From Streptomyces sp. HM190 (GTDB taxonomy: Bacteria > Actinomycetota > Actinomycetes > Streptomycetales > Streptomycetaceae), in assembly GCF_009857135.1 (NCBI RefSeq), contig NZ_CP047318.1, positions 5,890,001 through 5,954,000 on the forward strand: a stretch of 64,000 bases of DNA, read 5' to 3'. A program made the position numbers and the translations under genes. The notes under the pieces are model-generated. The model saw only the letters and a program-made list of their open reading frames with translations. It was not told the DNA's origin and did not search any database. Positions 52,601 to 60,623 of the stretch are shown here, piece after piece (the first letter of the stretch is position 1; each line of letters opens with the position of its first letter).

Positions 52601-52958
52601 CCAGTGGGAGCTGCCCGGCGACCCGGCGGTCGTCTCCCACGCCCGCGTGGCCGTCACCGAGCAGCTGGCTGCCTGGGGCCTGGACGACCTGGCGTTCACC
52701 ACCGAACTCATCGCCAGCGAACTGGTCACCAACGCGATCCGCCACGCCGCCGGCCACGTCCAGCTCCGCCTGCTGCGCGACCGCTCCCTGATCTGCGAGG
52801 TCTTCGACGGCAGCGGCACCTCCCCCCGGCTGCGCCGGGCCTGCACCGAGGACGAGGGCGGCCGCGGCCTCTTCCTCGTCGCCCAGCTCACCGAACGCTG
52901 GGGGACCCGCTACACCCCCGACGGTAAGATCATCTGGGCGGAGCAGCCGCTGCCGTGA
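49620..52958 (+). CDS. GAF-GAF-SpoIIE phosphatase-HATPase regulator
   Basis: About 1112 residues. Residues 1-200 form an AcoR-type GAF sensor (VRDPVLDSWKRCRSAGLEP, EAAAGTNGVGTAL). Next is a Pro/Ala/Thr linker of about 200 residues, then a second GAF (540-720) and a SpoIIE/PP2C domain (GGDWFDVIPL, VVGDVVGHGL, LYTDGLVE). The C-terminal 130 residues are an RsbW-like ATPase (ELVTNAIRHA, DEGGRGLFLV). It is a phosphatase/kinase regulator of anti-sigma pathways, of a Streptomyces type fused in one chain. GTG 49620 is used; TTG 49629 has better spacing to GAGGGA. A longer upstream frame overlaps the flippase gene and is rejected. Confidence 0.88.
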   Translation: MIPLSVAWDDIGGLVAAHERFLAGARVDADVRDPVLDSWKRCRSAGLEPHRLLIPYASDPALEDPFLRAAEPVLSRLAASLSHVSMTILLCDGQAHVVQRHGGDRRLLSRLDEVNFAPGFCASEAAAGTNGVGTALAERGPVYVLGREHFADCLSPFACAGVPVRDPLSGRIEAILDLTCLRDDGDPAMVRLVREAAHDIESRLLEQATDRERALLAAYHRAAPPTEPWPRQPGGPARTRAPNGHGGEALGRVDLAVLREKAEELIASPHLTLDQVTLPDGRVATLLRRPVRGASGETGVVVEARVLGGPHLRHVEGTMPAGAAELTAPPGPTEAAQARALTPPVPLVTSFLTSPVASPATPTPAPPPGASVAPVGLTPPVAPVTPAGPNPIVTPGPKPGPPPPTTVPAMPPGLVPPTPTAPTPTAPTLSTPTAEAAPAASPAATADATPAVPTASAASSPPAFAPLPPAPPSPSSAATARRPAVALSEVTPHVPQPPAAATRPGPDPDPDPGPALDLAPSPEAGDEAPADPGADPVADAWPLLVGEPGVGRLAVLARRRLELLHDAGTRIGTTLDVTRTAEELTEVAVPRFADFAAVDLPDSVLLGDEPEPLGEGMALRRVALGAIHRDSHLYEAGDRVQYVASTPQARSWETGRSVLEPVLAEAGGWLAQDPTRLEQALAAGIHSLITVPLRARGTTLGVVSFYRSRRPAPFEDDDLSLAQELACRAAICVDNARRYTREHNTALALQRSLLPRGRPEQSAVEVAYRYLPAQAGVGGDWFDVIPLSGARVALVVGDVVGHGLHAAATMGRLRTAVHNFCSLDLPPDDLLTHLDDLVARLDRGEGWAVENTHEDSGIIGATCLYAVYDPVSRHCTLTRAGHPQPAIVGPDGHVDFVDLPSGPPLGLGGMPFETVELELAEGSRLVLYTDGLVEDRHRDIDTGLDRLRAVLSGAERAPEDTCDAVLDALLPTRPCDDVALLVARTNALGAERVAQWELPGDPAVVSHARVAVTEQLAAWGLDDLAFTTELIASELVTNAIRHAAGHVQLRLLRDRSLICEVFDGSGTSPRLRRACTEDEGGRGLFLVAQLTERWGTRYTPDGKIIWAEQPLP

Positions 52959-53017
52959 CCCGCCCGTCCGAGCGCGCCCAGTAGACTCGCCCAAGTGAAG
53001 ATCATCCGGGTCGGTCC

Positions 53018-53380
53018 GTGACCACTCCGTCGCCTCCCGCACCCAGCCGGGTCGTCGTCTGCCGCGACTGCTGCTGCGGCACCCCGAAACTCCCCGGTGT
53101 CGACCACGACGCCCAGACCTCCCGGCTCCGGCAGACCGTCCCCACCCGCGTCTCCACCTGCCTGGACGTCTGCGACCAGGCCAACGTGGTCGTCGTCCAG
53201 CCCTCCGCCGCGGGCCGCGCCGCCGGCGCCCGCCCCGTCTGGCTGGGCCTCGTCAACGACCCCGACGCGACCGAGGACATCGTCACGTGGGTGCGGGCGG
53301 GCGGCCCGGGCGTGGCCCCGATGCCCCCGATCCTCGACCTGTACGTCTTCACCCCGCCCCACCGGCGCGGAGCCGTCTGA
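53018..53380 (+). CDS. (2Fe-2S) ferredoxin-domain protein
   Basis: 120 residues, GTG 53018. It has four conserved-looking cysteines in VVVCRDCCCGT and STCLDVCDQANVVVV, close to the thioredoxin-like [2Fe-2S] ferredoxin pattern, and a C-terminal DIVTWVRAGGPG segment. Small proteins of this type sit next to B12 uptake genes in other actinobacteria, by my recollection. It is convergent with the cobalamin-type binding protein gene. The role, perhaps electron transfer in cobalamin processing, is uncertain. Confidence 0.78.
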   Translation: MTTPSPPAPSRVVVCRDCCCGTPKLPGVDHDAQTSRLRQTVPTRVSTCLDVCDQANVVVVQPSAAGRAAGARPVWLGLVNDPDATEDIVTWVRAGGPGVAPMPPILDLYVFTPPHRRGAV

Positions 53381-53474
53381 CGGGAAACCGGCCGAAGCCG
53401 ACCGAACTGCTGCGCGGGCGGCTGCCGTTCCCCGCCGCCGTTCCCCGCCCCCGCCCTGGCCCCTGCCCCCCCGC

Positions 53475-54494
53475 TCAGCCGCTCACCGCTCCCTTGCTCA
53501 CCCCGCGCAGGTACTTCCCGAGCCGGGCGATGGCGGAAGGGTTCCGCGGGCTCTCCACCAGGTCGACGTAGTCGAGGACGTAGATGCGTCGGTTCTTGAC
53601 CGCCGAGACGTTCCGCAACGGCCCGTACGACAGCAGGAACTTCTTCTTCCGCTCGGCGCTCACGTCCCCGTAGTCGCAGATGACGATGACGTCGGGGTCC
53701 CGCGCGACGACGCTCTCCCAGCCCACCGTGGTCCAGGAGTCCGCCACGTCGTGCATGACGTTGACCCCGCCCGCCTCGCTGATGATCTGCTCGGGCGCGG
53801 CGTACCGGCCGGAGGTGAAGGGCTGTTCCTCCCCGCTGTCGTACAGGAACACCTTCGGCCGCGCCGCTCCCTCGGGCGCCTCGGCCCGCACGGCGGCGAC
53901 CTCCTCCTTGAACCCTGCGACGAGCGAGGCCGCCCGCTTCTCCACCCCGAACAGCTTCCCGAGGTTGGTGAGGTCGGTGTACAGCGCCTCCAGTGGCGGC
54001 ATGATGCCCCGCGAGGTCTCCGTACGGCCGTTGCGGCAGGACTCCGTGAGGACGTACGAGGGTATGCCGAGCTTCTCCAGGGCCTGCGGAGTGAAGCCGG
54101 CCTCCTCGCGGAAGCCGTAGTTCCAGCCGGCGAAGACGAAGTCGCCGCGCGCGTCGAGGACGTTCTCCTTGGTGAGCTGGTCCTTCGACAGCCACGCGAC
54201 CTTGTCGTAGCCCTCCTTCCAGGGCACGCCGCTCAGATCGCCCTTGTCGTCGGGCATGGCGAAGCCCGCCATGCGGTCCTCCAGCCCCAGCGCGAACATC
54301 AGCTCGGTGATCCCCACGTCATTGGTGACCACCCGCTCCGGGATCTTGTCGTACGTCACCTTCTTCCCGCAGTTGGTGAGCGTGACGGAGGAGGCCGGGG
54401 TGCCCCCGCCCGCCTCGACGGCCGCCCCGCACCCGGTGGCGGCGACGGTGACGGTCGTGACGAGACAGAGCGCGGTGACGAACGACGAGCGCAT
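53475..54494 (-). CDS. btuF: cobalamin-type ABC transporter substrate-binding lipoprotein
   Basis: 339 residues. Signal peptide with lipobox VAATGC, Cys22. It is a class III periplasmic-binding fold: VTNDVGITELMFALGLEDRMAGFA, LDARGDFVFAGWNYGF, DPDVIVICDYGD. Fold alone would also allow iron-siderophore binding, but a cobalamin riboswitch heads the same operon, so B12 or a corrinoid is the likely ligand. It is the last gene of the operon riboswitch-permease-ATPase-binding protein. The ATPase gene ends 8 bp before its ATG. Confidence 0.87.
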   Translation of the reverse strand: MRSSFVTALCLVTTVTVAATGCGAAVEAGGGTPASSVTLTNCGKKVTYDKIPERVVTNDVGITELMFALGLEDRMAGFAMPDDKGDLSGVPWKEGYDKVAWLSKDQLTKENVLDARGDFVFAGWNYGFREEAGFTPQALEKLGIPSYVLTESCRNGRTETSRGIMPPLEALYTDLTNLGKLFGVEKRAASLVAGFKEEVAAVRAEAPEGAARPKVFLYDSGEEQPFTSGRYAAPEQIISEAGGVNVMHDVADSWTTVGWESVVARDPDVIVICDYGDVSAERKKKFLLSYGPLRNVSAVKNRRIYVLDYVDLVESPRNPSAIARLGKYLRGVSKGAVSG

Positions 54495-54502
54495 GAAGAT
54501 CC

Positions 54503-55687
54503 TCAGGGACGGGAGGGCGAGTGGGGACGGGGGAACGCGGCGGGGTGGCGGCTGGTGGTGCGGGTGTCGGTGGACCGGGGGAGCCGGTCGAAGAGGAGTT
54601 GCACCGCGCCGGTCCCGGGGTGCCGTACGGGATGGGCACGGACCCCGAACACCTCGGCGAGCAGTTCCGGCCGCAGGACGTCGTGCGGTGCGCCGGAGGC
54701 GACCACCCGGCCGCCGTCGAGGACGTACAGCACATCGCAGTACGCGGCGGCCAGATTGAGATCGTGCAGAGCCGCGAGCACGGTCAGCCCGCTGTCCCGT
54801 ACCAGGGACAGGACGTCCAACTGGTGAGCGACGTCAAGGTGGTTGGTCGGTTCGTCGAGAACGAGCACGCGGGGCCGCTGGGCGAGCGCCCGAGCGATCA
54901 GCACCCGCTGTTTCTCGCCACCGGACAGCCCGAGGAACCCCCGGTCGGCGAGATGCGCGACCCCCGTGCGCGCCATCGCCCCGGCGCAGATCTCGCGGTC
55001 CCCGGCGGCCGTCCGCTCCCGGTGCGGCAGCCGCCCCATGCCCACGACCTCGGCCACGGTGAAGTCGAACTCCGACGCCGACTCCTGCGGCAGCGCGGCC
55101 AGCCGACGCGCCGCCTCCCGGGCGGGCAGGGCGTGCGCGTCGTCACCGCCGATCCGCACCACCCCCGAGGCCGGCCGCAACGCCCGGTACACGCACCGCA
55201 GCAACGTCGACTTGCCGCTGCCGTTCGGCCCGACGAGCCCCACGAGGGTCCCGCCGTCCACCGCGAGCCGCACGTCCTCGACGATCCGCCGCCCGGCGAC
55301 CTCGACGCTCACCCCCTCGATCCCGAGCGGCACCCCCGCCCCGCCCCCGAGCCCATCGGCGCCCGCCTCCGGACCACCGGGCACCATGCCCCGCACACCG
55401 TTCTCCTTCACACCGTCTCCCCGCACTCCGTCGGTCCGCATCCCGTCGGTCCGCACTCCGTCGGTTCGCGCTTCGTTGGTTCGCGTTCCGTCGGTTCGCG
55501 TTCCGTCGGTTCGTGCGAGGTCCCTTCGCTCGGCGTCGCCCGGCCCGGCGTCGTGCTGCCCATCGTCGGTTCGCGCTTCGTTGGTTCGCGTTCCGTCGGT
55601 TCGTGCGAGGTCCCTTCGCTCGGCGTCGCCCGGCCCGGCGTCGTGCTGCCCGCCGTCGCTCCGCCCATCGTCGTACCGCACGGTCAC
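54503..55687 (-). CDS. btuD: cobalamin-type ABC transporter ATPase with repeat extension
   Basis: 394 residues if started at GTG 55687, which overlaps the permease stop as GTGA. The ATPase domain (from about 122) has Walker A GPNGSGKST, signature LSGGEKQRVLIARAL, Walker B VLVLDEPTNHLD and the H-loop AALHDLN. The first 100 residues are a repeat arm of RTDG[VTM] units with two copies of a 25-residue GQHDAGPGDAERRDLARTDGT block, absent from relatives. ATG near 55386 (MVPGGPEAG) would give a normal 290-residue protein. Either start is possible. Confidence 0.85.
   Translation of the reverse strand: MTVRYDDGRSDGGQHDAGPGDAERRDLARTDGTRTNEARTDDGQHDAGPGDAERRDLARTDGTRTDGTRTNEARTDGVRTDGMRTDGVRGDGVKENGVRGMVPGGPEAGADGLGGGAGVPLGIEGVSVEVAGRRIVEDVRLAVDGGTLVGLVGPNGSGKSTLLRCVYRALRPASGVVRIGGDDAHALPAREAARRLAALPQESASEFDFTVAEVVGMGRLPHRERTAAGDREICAGAMARTGVAHLADRGFLGLSGGEKQRVLIARALAQRPRVLVLDEPTNHLDVAHQLDVLSLVRDSGLTVLAALHDLNLAAAYCDVLYVLDGGRVVASGAPHDVLRPELLAEVFGVRAHPVRHPGTGAVQLLFDRLPRSTDTRTTSRHPAAFPRPHSPSRP
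55511..55661. repeat. 90-bp-period direct repeat in btuD 5' end
   Basis: The block beginning TCGTGCGAGGTCCCTTCGC at 55511 recurs at 55601, near-identical for at least 50 bp, with GTTCCGTCGGTTCG-type 15-bp units around it (about 55437-55600). These encode the RTDG repeats of the BtuD arm. Confidence 0.88.
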
Positions 55688-56826
55688 CGCCCCCCGAACG
55701 CGTAGCCGCCGCGCCGCATGAGCAGCAGGAACACCGGCACCCCGACCACGGCGGTGATCACCCCCACGGGCAGTTCGGCGGGGGCAAGCAGCAGCCGGGA
55801 CAGCACATCGGCCCAGACGAGCAGCACGGCCCCGACGAGCGGCGCGACGGCCAGGACCCGCCGGTGGTCCGCCCCGACCACCATCCGCACCACGTGCGGC
55901 ACCATCAGCCCGACGAACCCGACGGCCCCGCTCACCGCGACCACGGTTCCCGTCACGGCGGCGGTGACCACGAACAGCTCCCGCCGCAGCCGCTCAGGCC
56001 GCACCCCGAGCGCGGCGGAGGTCTCGTCACCCATGGCGAGCGCGTTGAGCGCCTCGGCCCGCGCGCGCAGCCAGATCCACCCGGCGACGACCGTGGCCGC
56101 GGCGATCGGCACCTGCGCCCAGGTCGCCCCGCCCAGGCTGCCCAGCAGCCACATCATCGCCGCGCGGGCGGCCTCGCCGCGGGCGGCCCCGAACACCATG
56201 ACCGTGGTGACGGCCTCGAACCCGTACGCCAGCGCCGTCCCCGTGAGGACCAGCCGCAGGGGCGTGAGCCCGGTCCCCGACCTGGCCACCCCGTACACCA
56301 GCGCCATCGCCAGCAGCGCCGACCCGAACGCCGACACCGACAGCGCCCACACCCCGAGCCCCGCGAACGCCCCCAGCAGGATCACCGCGTTGGCGCCCAC
56401 GGCGGCCCCGGAGGAGATGCCCAGCACGAACGGATCGGCCAACGCGTTGCGCACCATGGCCTGCACGGCGACCCCGACCGCCGCGAGCCCTGCCCCGACG
56501 ACGGCCCCGAGCACCACGCGCGGCAGTCGTATCTCCCAGACGATCGTGTACGCGGCGACGTCGGCGGCACGGACACTCCCCCCGGTCCCCCCGGCCCACA
56601 GGAACCGCACCACGTCCGCCCAGGCGATCCCCGCCGCCCCGAGCCCCACCCCGCACACCACCGACCCGGCCAGCACGAGAGCCAGCCCGAGCACGAGAGG
56701 GGGCAGCGGCAGCCGGCGCGGCCGGGAACCAGGGCCGGAACCGCCGCGGGGACGGCTCGGGCCGTCATGGTGGTGAGGGCTGGGGCTGCCCGTGGTGCTG
56801 TGGCTGTCCGTGGGGCTCTGACGCAC
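55684..56826 (-). CDS. btuC: cobalamin-type ABC transporter permease (FecCD/BtuC family)
   Basis: 380 residues from GTG 56826, which lies after the riboswitch; an upstream frame to 56949 runs into the riboswitch and is not used. A Pro/His-rich arm of 55 residues precedes about nine to ten membrane helices. FecCD motifs: LPRVVLGAVVGAGLAAVGVAVQAMVRNALADPFVLGISSGA and VGFVGLMVPHVVRMVVG, both strongly conserved. It forms the channel of the importer. The gene overlaps btuD by 4 bp. Confidence 0.9.
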   Translation of the reverse strand: MRQSPTDSHSTTGSPSPHHHDGPSRPRGGSGPGSRPRRLPLPPLVLGLALVLAGSVVCGVGLGAAGIAWADVVRFLWAGGTGGSVRAADVAAYTIVWEIRLPRVVLGAVVGAGLAAVGVAVQAMVRNALADPFVLGISSGAAVGANAVILLGAFAGLGVWALSVSAFGSALLAMALVYGVARSGTGLTPLRLVLTGTALAYGFEAVTTVMVFGAARGEAARAAMMWLLGSLGGATWAQVPIAAATVVAGWIWLRARAEALNALAMGDETSAALGVRPERLRRELFVVTAAVTGTVVAVSGAVGFVGLMVPHVVRMVVGADHRRVLAVAPLVGAVLLVWADVLSRLLLAPAELPVGVITAVVGVPVFLLLMRRGGYAFGGR

Positions 56827-56949
56827 GATCGGGCCGGTCCTCGGTCCTCCGGGCCGCCTGCGGAACCTCACGCAAGGAGACAGCCCGTGCGACCGGACGG
56901 CCGCGCGGTCCCCTCTCGCAGTCCACGGCGAGCAGTCGACGGGTCGCAC

Positions 56950-57060
56950 CGCTCACGGGCAATCGGGCTCGCGCACGGACCGTCGGGTCCGCACGCACAC
57001 CGTTGCGGGTCAGCGCCGGATTCCCACCGGCTTCCCCCACGAGAGGCGTGGCGAGCGTAG
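56950..57060 (-). promoter_or_regulatory. cobalamin riboswitch
   Basis: On the minus strand the core reads GGGGGAAGCCGGTGGGAATC followed by CGGCGCTGACCCGCAACGGT, the near-invariant P3-P4-J6/3 core of the cobalamin riboswitch. A 5-bp closing helix pairs 57052-57056 with 56950-56954, and the B12-box-like GAGCCCGATTGCC segment precedes the closing strand. It lies in the leader of the btuC-btuD-btuF operon. Binding of a cobalamin should reduce importer expression. The exact ends are approximate. Confidence 0.9.
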
Positions 57061-57143
57061 CACCGGGCGCCCGCCGGGCGCCGTACGCCCCAGGGTCCCG
57101 CGGTAGCAATGCCGTTGCCGTTGCCGTCGTCGTTGCCGTCGTC

Positions 57144-57275
<132 letters not shown>

Positions 57276-57296
57276 GTTGTCGTGGCTGTCTGTGGC

Positions 57297-58556
57297 TCAG
57301 GCCGGATAGGCGTGTGTCTGCGTCGCCTTGACCGCGGCCCAGACCTCGGCACCTGTGTGGAGGCCGAGTTCGGCGGCTGCGACCGTGGTGAGGTCGGCGG
57401 TGAGGGGGAGTTCACCGGTGAGGTCGGCGCGGATCTGGTCGCCGTGGGTCTCCATGCCGGCGACCTCGCAGCGCCACAGGTTGCGTGCGCTGACCCCGGT
57501 GGGGCGCTCGCCGTGGAGCGTCACGGCGCTCGGCGGAAAGGTGACGAAGACCGGCCCGGTGAGGTCCTCGGTGGTGGTGATCGCCGGCCCGCCGTCGAGC
57601 CGGACGACGTGCCGGTCGGCGACGCCCTGGTAGAGGTTCAGCCCGACGAGATGGGCGATGTAGTCGGTCCGCGGATGCCGGGCGATGTCACCCGGCGTCC
57701 CCTCCTGCACCACGCGCCCGTCCTCGATGACGACGAGCCGGTCGGCGAGCACCATCGCGTCGAGCGGATCGTGGGTGACGAGCACGGCGACGGCCTCGAA
57801 GTCCGCCAGGTGGCGCCGGAGCTGGGCGCGTACGTCGAGGCGGGTACGGGCGTCGAGCGCGGCGAGAGGCTCATCGAGGAGCAGCAGCCGGGGAGAGGTG
57901 GCGAGGGCGCGGGCGAGGGCGACGCGCTGGGCCTGGCCGCCGGAGAGCCGGCGGGGCTTGGCCCCGGCGTGCTCGGCGAGCCCCATCCGCTCCAGCCACT
58001 CGGCGGCGAGCGCCCGCGCCTCGGCCTTGGAGGACCCCTGGCAACGCGGCCCGAAGGCGACGTTGTCGAGGGCGGTCAGATGCGGAAAGAGCAGATAGTC
58101 CTGGAAGACGACCCCGACGGGACGCGCCTCGGGCGGCGTACGCTCCAGGGCGGCCCCGTCGAGCCGCAGATACCCGTCCGTGAGCGGCACGAGCCCCGCC
58201 AACGCCCGCAGGGCGGTGGTCTTCCCGGCCCCGTTGGGCCCGAGCAGCGCCACGACCTCCCCGGGCACGCCCCGAAGCCCGACATCGAGCCGAAACGCCC
58301 CACGCCGGACGACGAGCCGGGCATCCAGCCCGTCACGGGAGCGGACACTCGCCGCCCCGCTGGAGCGCGGCTCCCGGTCGCTGGGGCCGGGGGTGCCCAG
58401 CTCCTGCTGCTCGTCCCTCCCCCGCGCACCGAAGCTGTCGGCGGTCGACCCGCTCTCGCGGTCCCTGTTCTCGCGGTCCCCGTTCTCGCCGTCCCCACGG
58501 GCAGCCGCCCCGCCCCCGTCCCGCCCGCTCCCGCCGAAACCACCGCCGCCAGCCAT
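57297..58556 (-). CDS. modC: molybdate ABC transporter ATPase
   Basis: 419 residues from the ATG at 58556 (GGGGGAAGGG upstream). After an 80-residue low-complexity arm comes the ATPase: Walker A GPNGAGKTT, signature LSGGQAQRVALARAL, Walker B LLLLDEPLAALDA. The C-terminal 130 residues are a TOBE/Mop domain (FPPSAVTLHGERPTGVSARNLW and later EVWAAVKATQTHAYPA) that binds molybdate. It powers molybdate uptake with ModA and ModB. A 331-bp gap separates it from modB, longer than in most mod operons. Confidence 0.92.
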   Translation of the reverse strand: MAGGGGFGGSGRDGGGAAARGDGENGDRENRDRESGSTADSFGARGRDEQQELGTPGPSDREPRSSGAASVRSRDGLDARLVVRRGAFRLDVGLRGVPGEVVALLGPNGAGKTTALRALAGLVPLTDGYLRLDGAALERTPPEARPVGVVFQDYLLFPHLTALDNVAFGPRCQGSSKAEARALAAEWLERMGLAEHAGAKPRRLSGGQAQRVALARALATSPRLLLLDEPLAALDARTRLDVRAQLRRHLADFEAVAVLVTHDPLDAMVLADRLVVIEDGRVVQEGTPGDIARHPRTDYIAHLVGLNLYQGVADRHVVRLDGGPAITTTEDLTGPVFVTFPPSAVTLHGERPTGVSARNLWRCEVAGMETHGDQIRADLTGELPLTADLTTVAAAELGLHTGAEVWAAVKATQTHAYPA

Positions 58557-58887
58557 GAACCCTTCCCCCTGTTCGATCCCGGAGCCTCGCCTCACGCCGG
58601 CGCGGCTCCTACCCCTGCTCCCGAGGCTCGCCCCGCTCCCCACACGGCCGCGTGCCCCGGACTTCCGGAGCCCTTACGGCCGCTCACGAGCCGCGCCGGC
58701 GGCCCCAGCCCCAGCCGATGCGAGGCATGCGAGGCATACGAGGCAAGGGAGGCCTGCGAGGCATGACAGGTGGCCGTCCGCCACTCGCGAACCCGTACCG
58801 ACCGTCCGGTGACCGACGGAGCCGCCCCTCCTCCCCGCCCGCTCCCCGCCACCGGCGGAGCCGCCCCTCCCCTCTCCCTCCCGCCCC
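58557..58887. other. modB-modC gap with direct repeats
   Basis: 331 bp without a gene inside the mod operon. It has several CGAGGCA/TGCGAGGCAT units at about 58725-58765 and a 14-bp direct repeat CGGAGCCGCCCCTC at 58817 and 58856. It may contain a second promoter for modC. Confidence 0.5.
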
Positions 58888-59817
58888 TCATGAGGCACTC
58901 ATCCAACGGTCGCGCAGCCCCGCGAGGACCGCGACGGACACGGTCAGCAGGACGAGGCTGAGGGCGATGGCGGCCTCGGGATCGCTCTGGAGGGCGAGGT
59001 AGACGGCGAGCGGCATGGTCTGGGTACGCCCCGGGAAGTTACCGGCGAAGGTGATCGTCGCCCCGAACTCACCGAGCGCCCGCGCCCACGCGAGAACCGC
59101 TCCGGCCGCGATCCCGGGCGCGATCAACGGCAGCGTGACCCGCCGGAACGCGGTGAACCGGGAGGCCCCGAGCGTGGTGGCGGCCTCCTCGTACCGGGGA
59201 TCGGCGGCCCGCAGCGTCCCCTCGACGCTGATGACGAGGAACGGCATGGCGACGAACGCCTCGGCCACCACGACCCCCGCCGTGGTGAAGGGCAGACTGA
59301 TCCCGAACCACGACTCCAGCCACTGCCCGACCAGGCCGTTGCGTCCGAGCGCCATCAGCAACGCCACACCGCCCACCACCGGCGGAAGCACCAGCGGAAG
59401 CGTGACGAGCGCCCGTACGAACCCCCGCCCGGGAAACTCGACCCGCGCGAGCAGCCACGCCAAGGGCACCCCGAGCACGAGACTGACGGCGGTTGCCGCG
59501 GTGGCACAGACCAGCGACAACCGGAGCGCCTGCCACACCTCGGGGCTGGTCAGCTGGTCGGGAAGGTTCGACCAGGGGGCCCGTACGAGCAGGGCGACGA
59601 GCGGCAGCACCAGGAACGCCAGCCCGACGAGCGCGGGCACGAGCAACGGCACCGGCACGGGACCGCGCCGCGGCGAGACCACCCCACGCCCCCGCCGAGC
59701 CCGGGCCCCGCCCGCACCAGGGCCGGCACCGGCACCGGCACCGGCACCGGCACCGGAACCGGGGCCGAGGACAGGGCCGGCACCGGCATCGGGGCCGTGG
59801 CGAGGGTCGGAGTTCAC
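58888..59817 (-). CDS. modB: molybdate ABC transporter permease
   Basis: 309 residues from GTG 59817, which overlaps the modA stop as GTGA. A Gly-Ala-Gly arm of about 50 residues, coded by a GGCACC hexamer repeat (59725-59754), precedes about six membrane helices. ModB signatures: LALVTLP-type VRALVTLPLVLPPVVGGVALLMALG, and the EAA-like loop EEAATTLGASRFTAFRRVTLPLIAPG. It is a homodimer channel for molybdate. Coupled to modA. Confidence 0.92.
   Translation of the reverse strand: MNSDPRHGPDAGAGPVLGPGSGAGAGAGAGAGPGAGGARARRGRGVVSPRRGPVPVPLLVPALVGLAFLVLPLVALLVRAPWSNLPDQLTSPEVWQALRLSLVCATAATAVSLVLGVPLAWLLARVEFPGRGFVRALVTLPLVLPPVVGGVALLMALGRNGLVGQWLESWFGISLPFTTAGVVVAEAFVAMPFLVISVEGTLRAADPRYEEAATTLGASRFTAFRRVTLPLIAPGIAAGAVLAWARALGEFGATITFAGNFPGRTQTMPLAVYLALQSDPEAAIALSLVLLTVSVAVLAGLRDRWMSAS
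59725..59754. repeat. GGCACC hexamer repeat in modB
   Basis: Five head-to-tail GGCACC units at 59725-59754, encoding the Gly-Ala repeat arm of ModB. Length changes in multiples of six would keep the frame. Confidence 0.85.
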
Positions 59818-60623
59818 GGCTTCAGGAACCCGGCGTCGCTCAGAACCTCCTGCCCGGCACCGGACCGTACGAGCGCGATGAACGCCTGCGCGGCGTCCGC
59901 GTTGGGGGCGTCCTTGAGGAGGGCGATCGGGTAGTCGTTGACTGCGTCTGCGGCTTCGGGGAACTCCACGCCCTCCACCTTGTCACCCGCGGCGATCACA
60001 TCGGTCTTGTAGACGACCGCGGCGTCGGCCTCCTTCAGCTCGACCTTGGTGAGGGCGGCCTTGACGTCCTGCTCGTAGGACACGGGCGTGAGCCGCAGCC
60101 CACTCACGTCGAGAGCCTTCTGTGTGGCGGCGCCACATGGCACCTCCACATCGCACAGCACGACCTTGAGACCGCTCTTGGTGAGGTCCTTCAGGGAGGA
60201 AATGCCCTCGGGATTGCCCGGCAGGGTGGCGATCTCCAACTCATTCCGCACGAACGTCGCGGGCGCCCCGACGGCACCCCCCGCGTCCGTCACGATCTTC
60301 ATGGTCCTGGCGCTGGCCGAAGCGAACACATCCGCAGGCGCCCCACCTCTGATGCTCGCGGCCAGGGCGTCACTCCCCCCGAAGCTGAAGGTCACCTTCA
60401 CACCGGGATGATCCTTCTCGAACCGCTGCCCCAACTCGGTGAAGCTCTCCTTCAACGAGGCGGCGGCGAACACGGTGACCTCCCCGGAGACCCCGTCCGA
60501 GGCCCCCCCACCCGCCCCGGAGCCCTTCCCGGAGGAACACCCGGCAGCCCCCACCAACACGACCGCTCCGACCAGAGCCCCGCACCGAAGCAACCACCCC
60601 GCCCCCCACGAACGAGCCACCAT
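59814..60623 (-). CDS. modA: molybdate-binding lipoprotein
   Basis: 269 residues from the ATG at 60623 (GGGAGGAG upstream). Lipobox VGAAGC with Cys29. The mature part is a ModA-type SBP: VTVFAAASLKESFTELGQRF, GSDALAASIRGGAPADVFASAS, then VYKTDVIAAGDKVEGVEFP. It captures molybdate or tungstate outside the cell. It is first in the modABC operon. A MoO4-responsive ModE site is not evident upstream. Confidence 0.94.
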   Translation of the reverse strand: MVARSWGAGWLLRCGALVGAVVLVGAAGCSSGKGSGAGGGASDGVSGEVTVFAAASLKESFTELGQRFEKDHPGVKVTFSFGGSDALAASIRGGAPADVFASASARTMKIVTDAGGAVGAPATFVRNELEIATLPGNPEGISSLKDLTKSGLKVVLCDVEVPCGAATQKALDVSGLRLTPVSYEQDVKAALTKVELKEADAAVVYKTDVIAAGDKVEGVEFPEAADAVNDYPIALLKDAPNADAAQAFIALVRSGAGQEVLSDAGFLKP

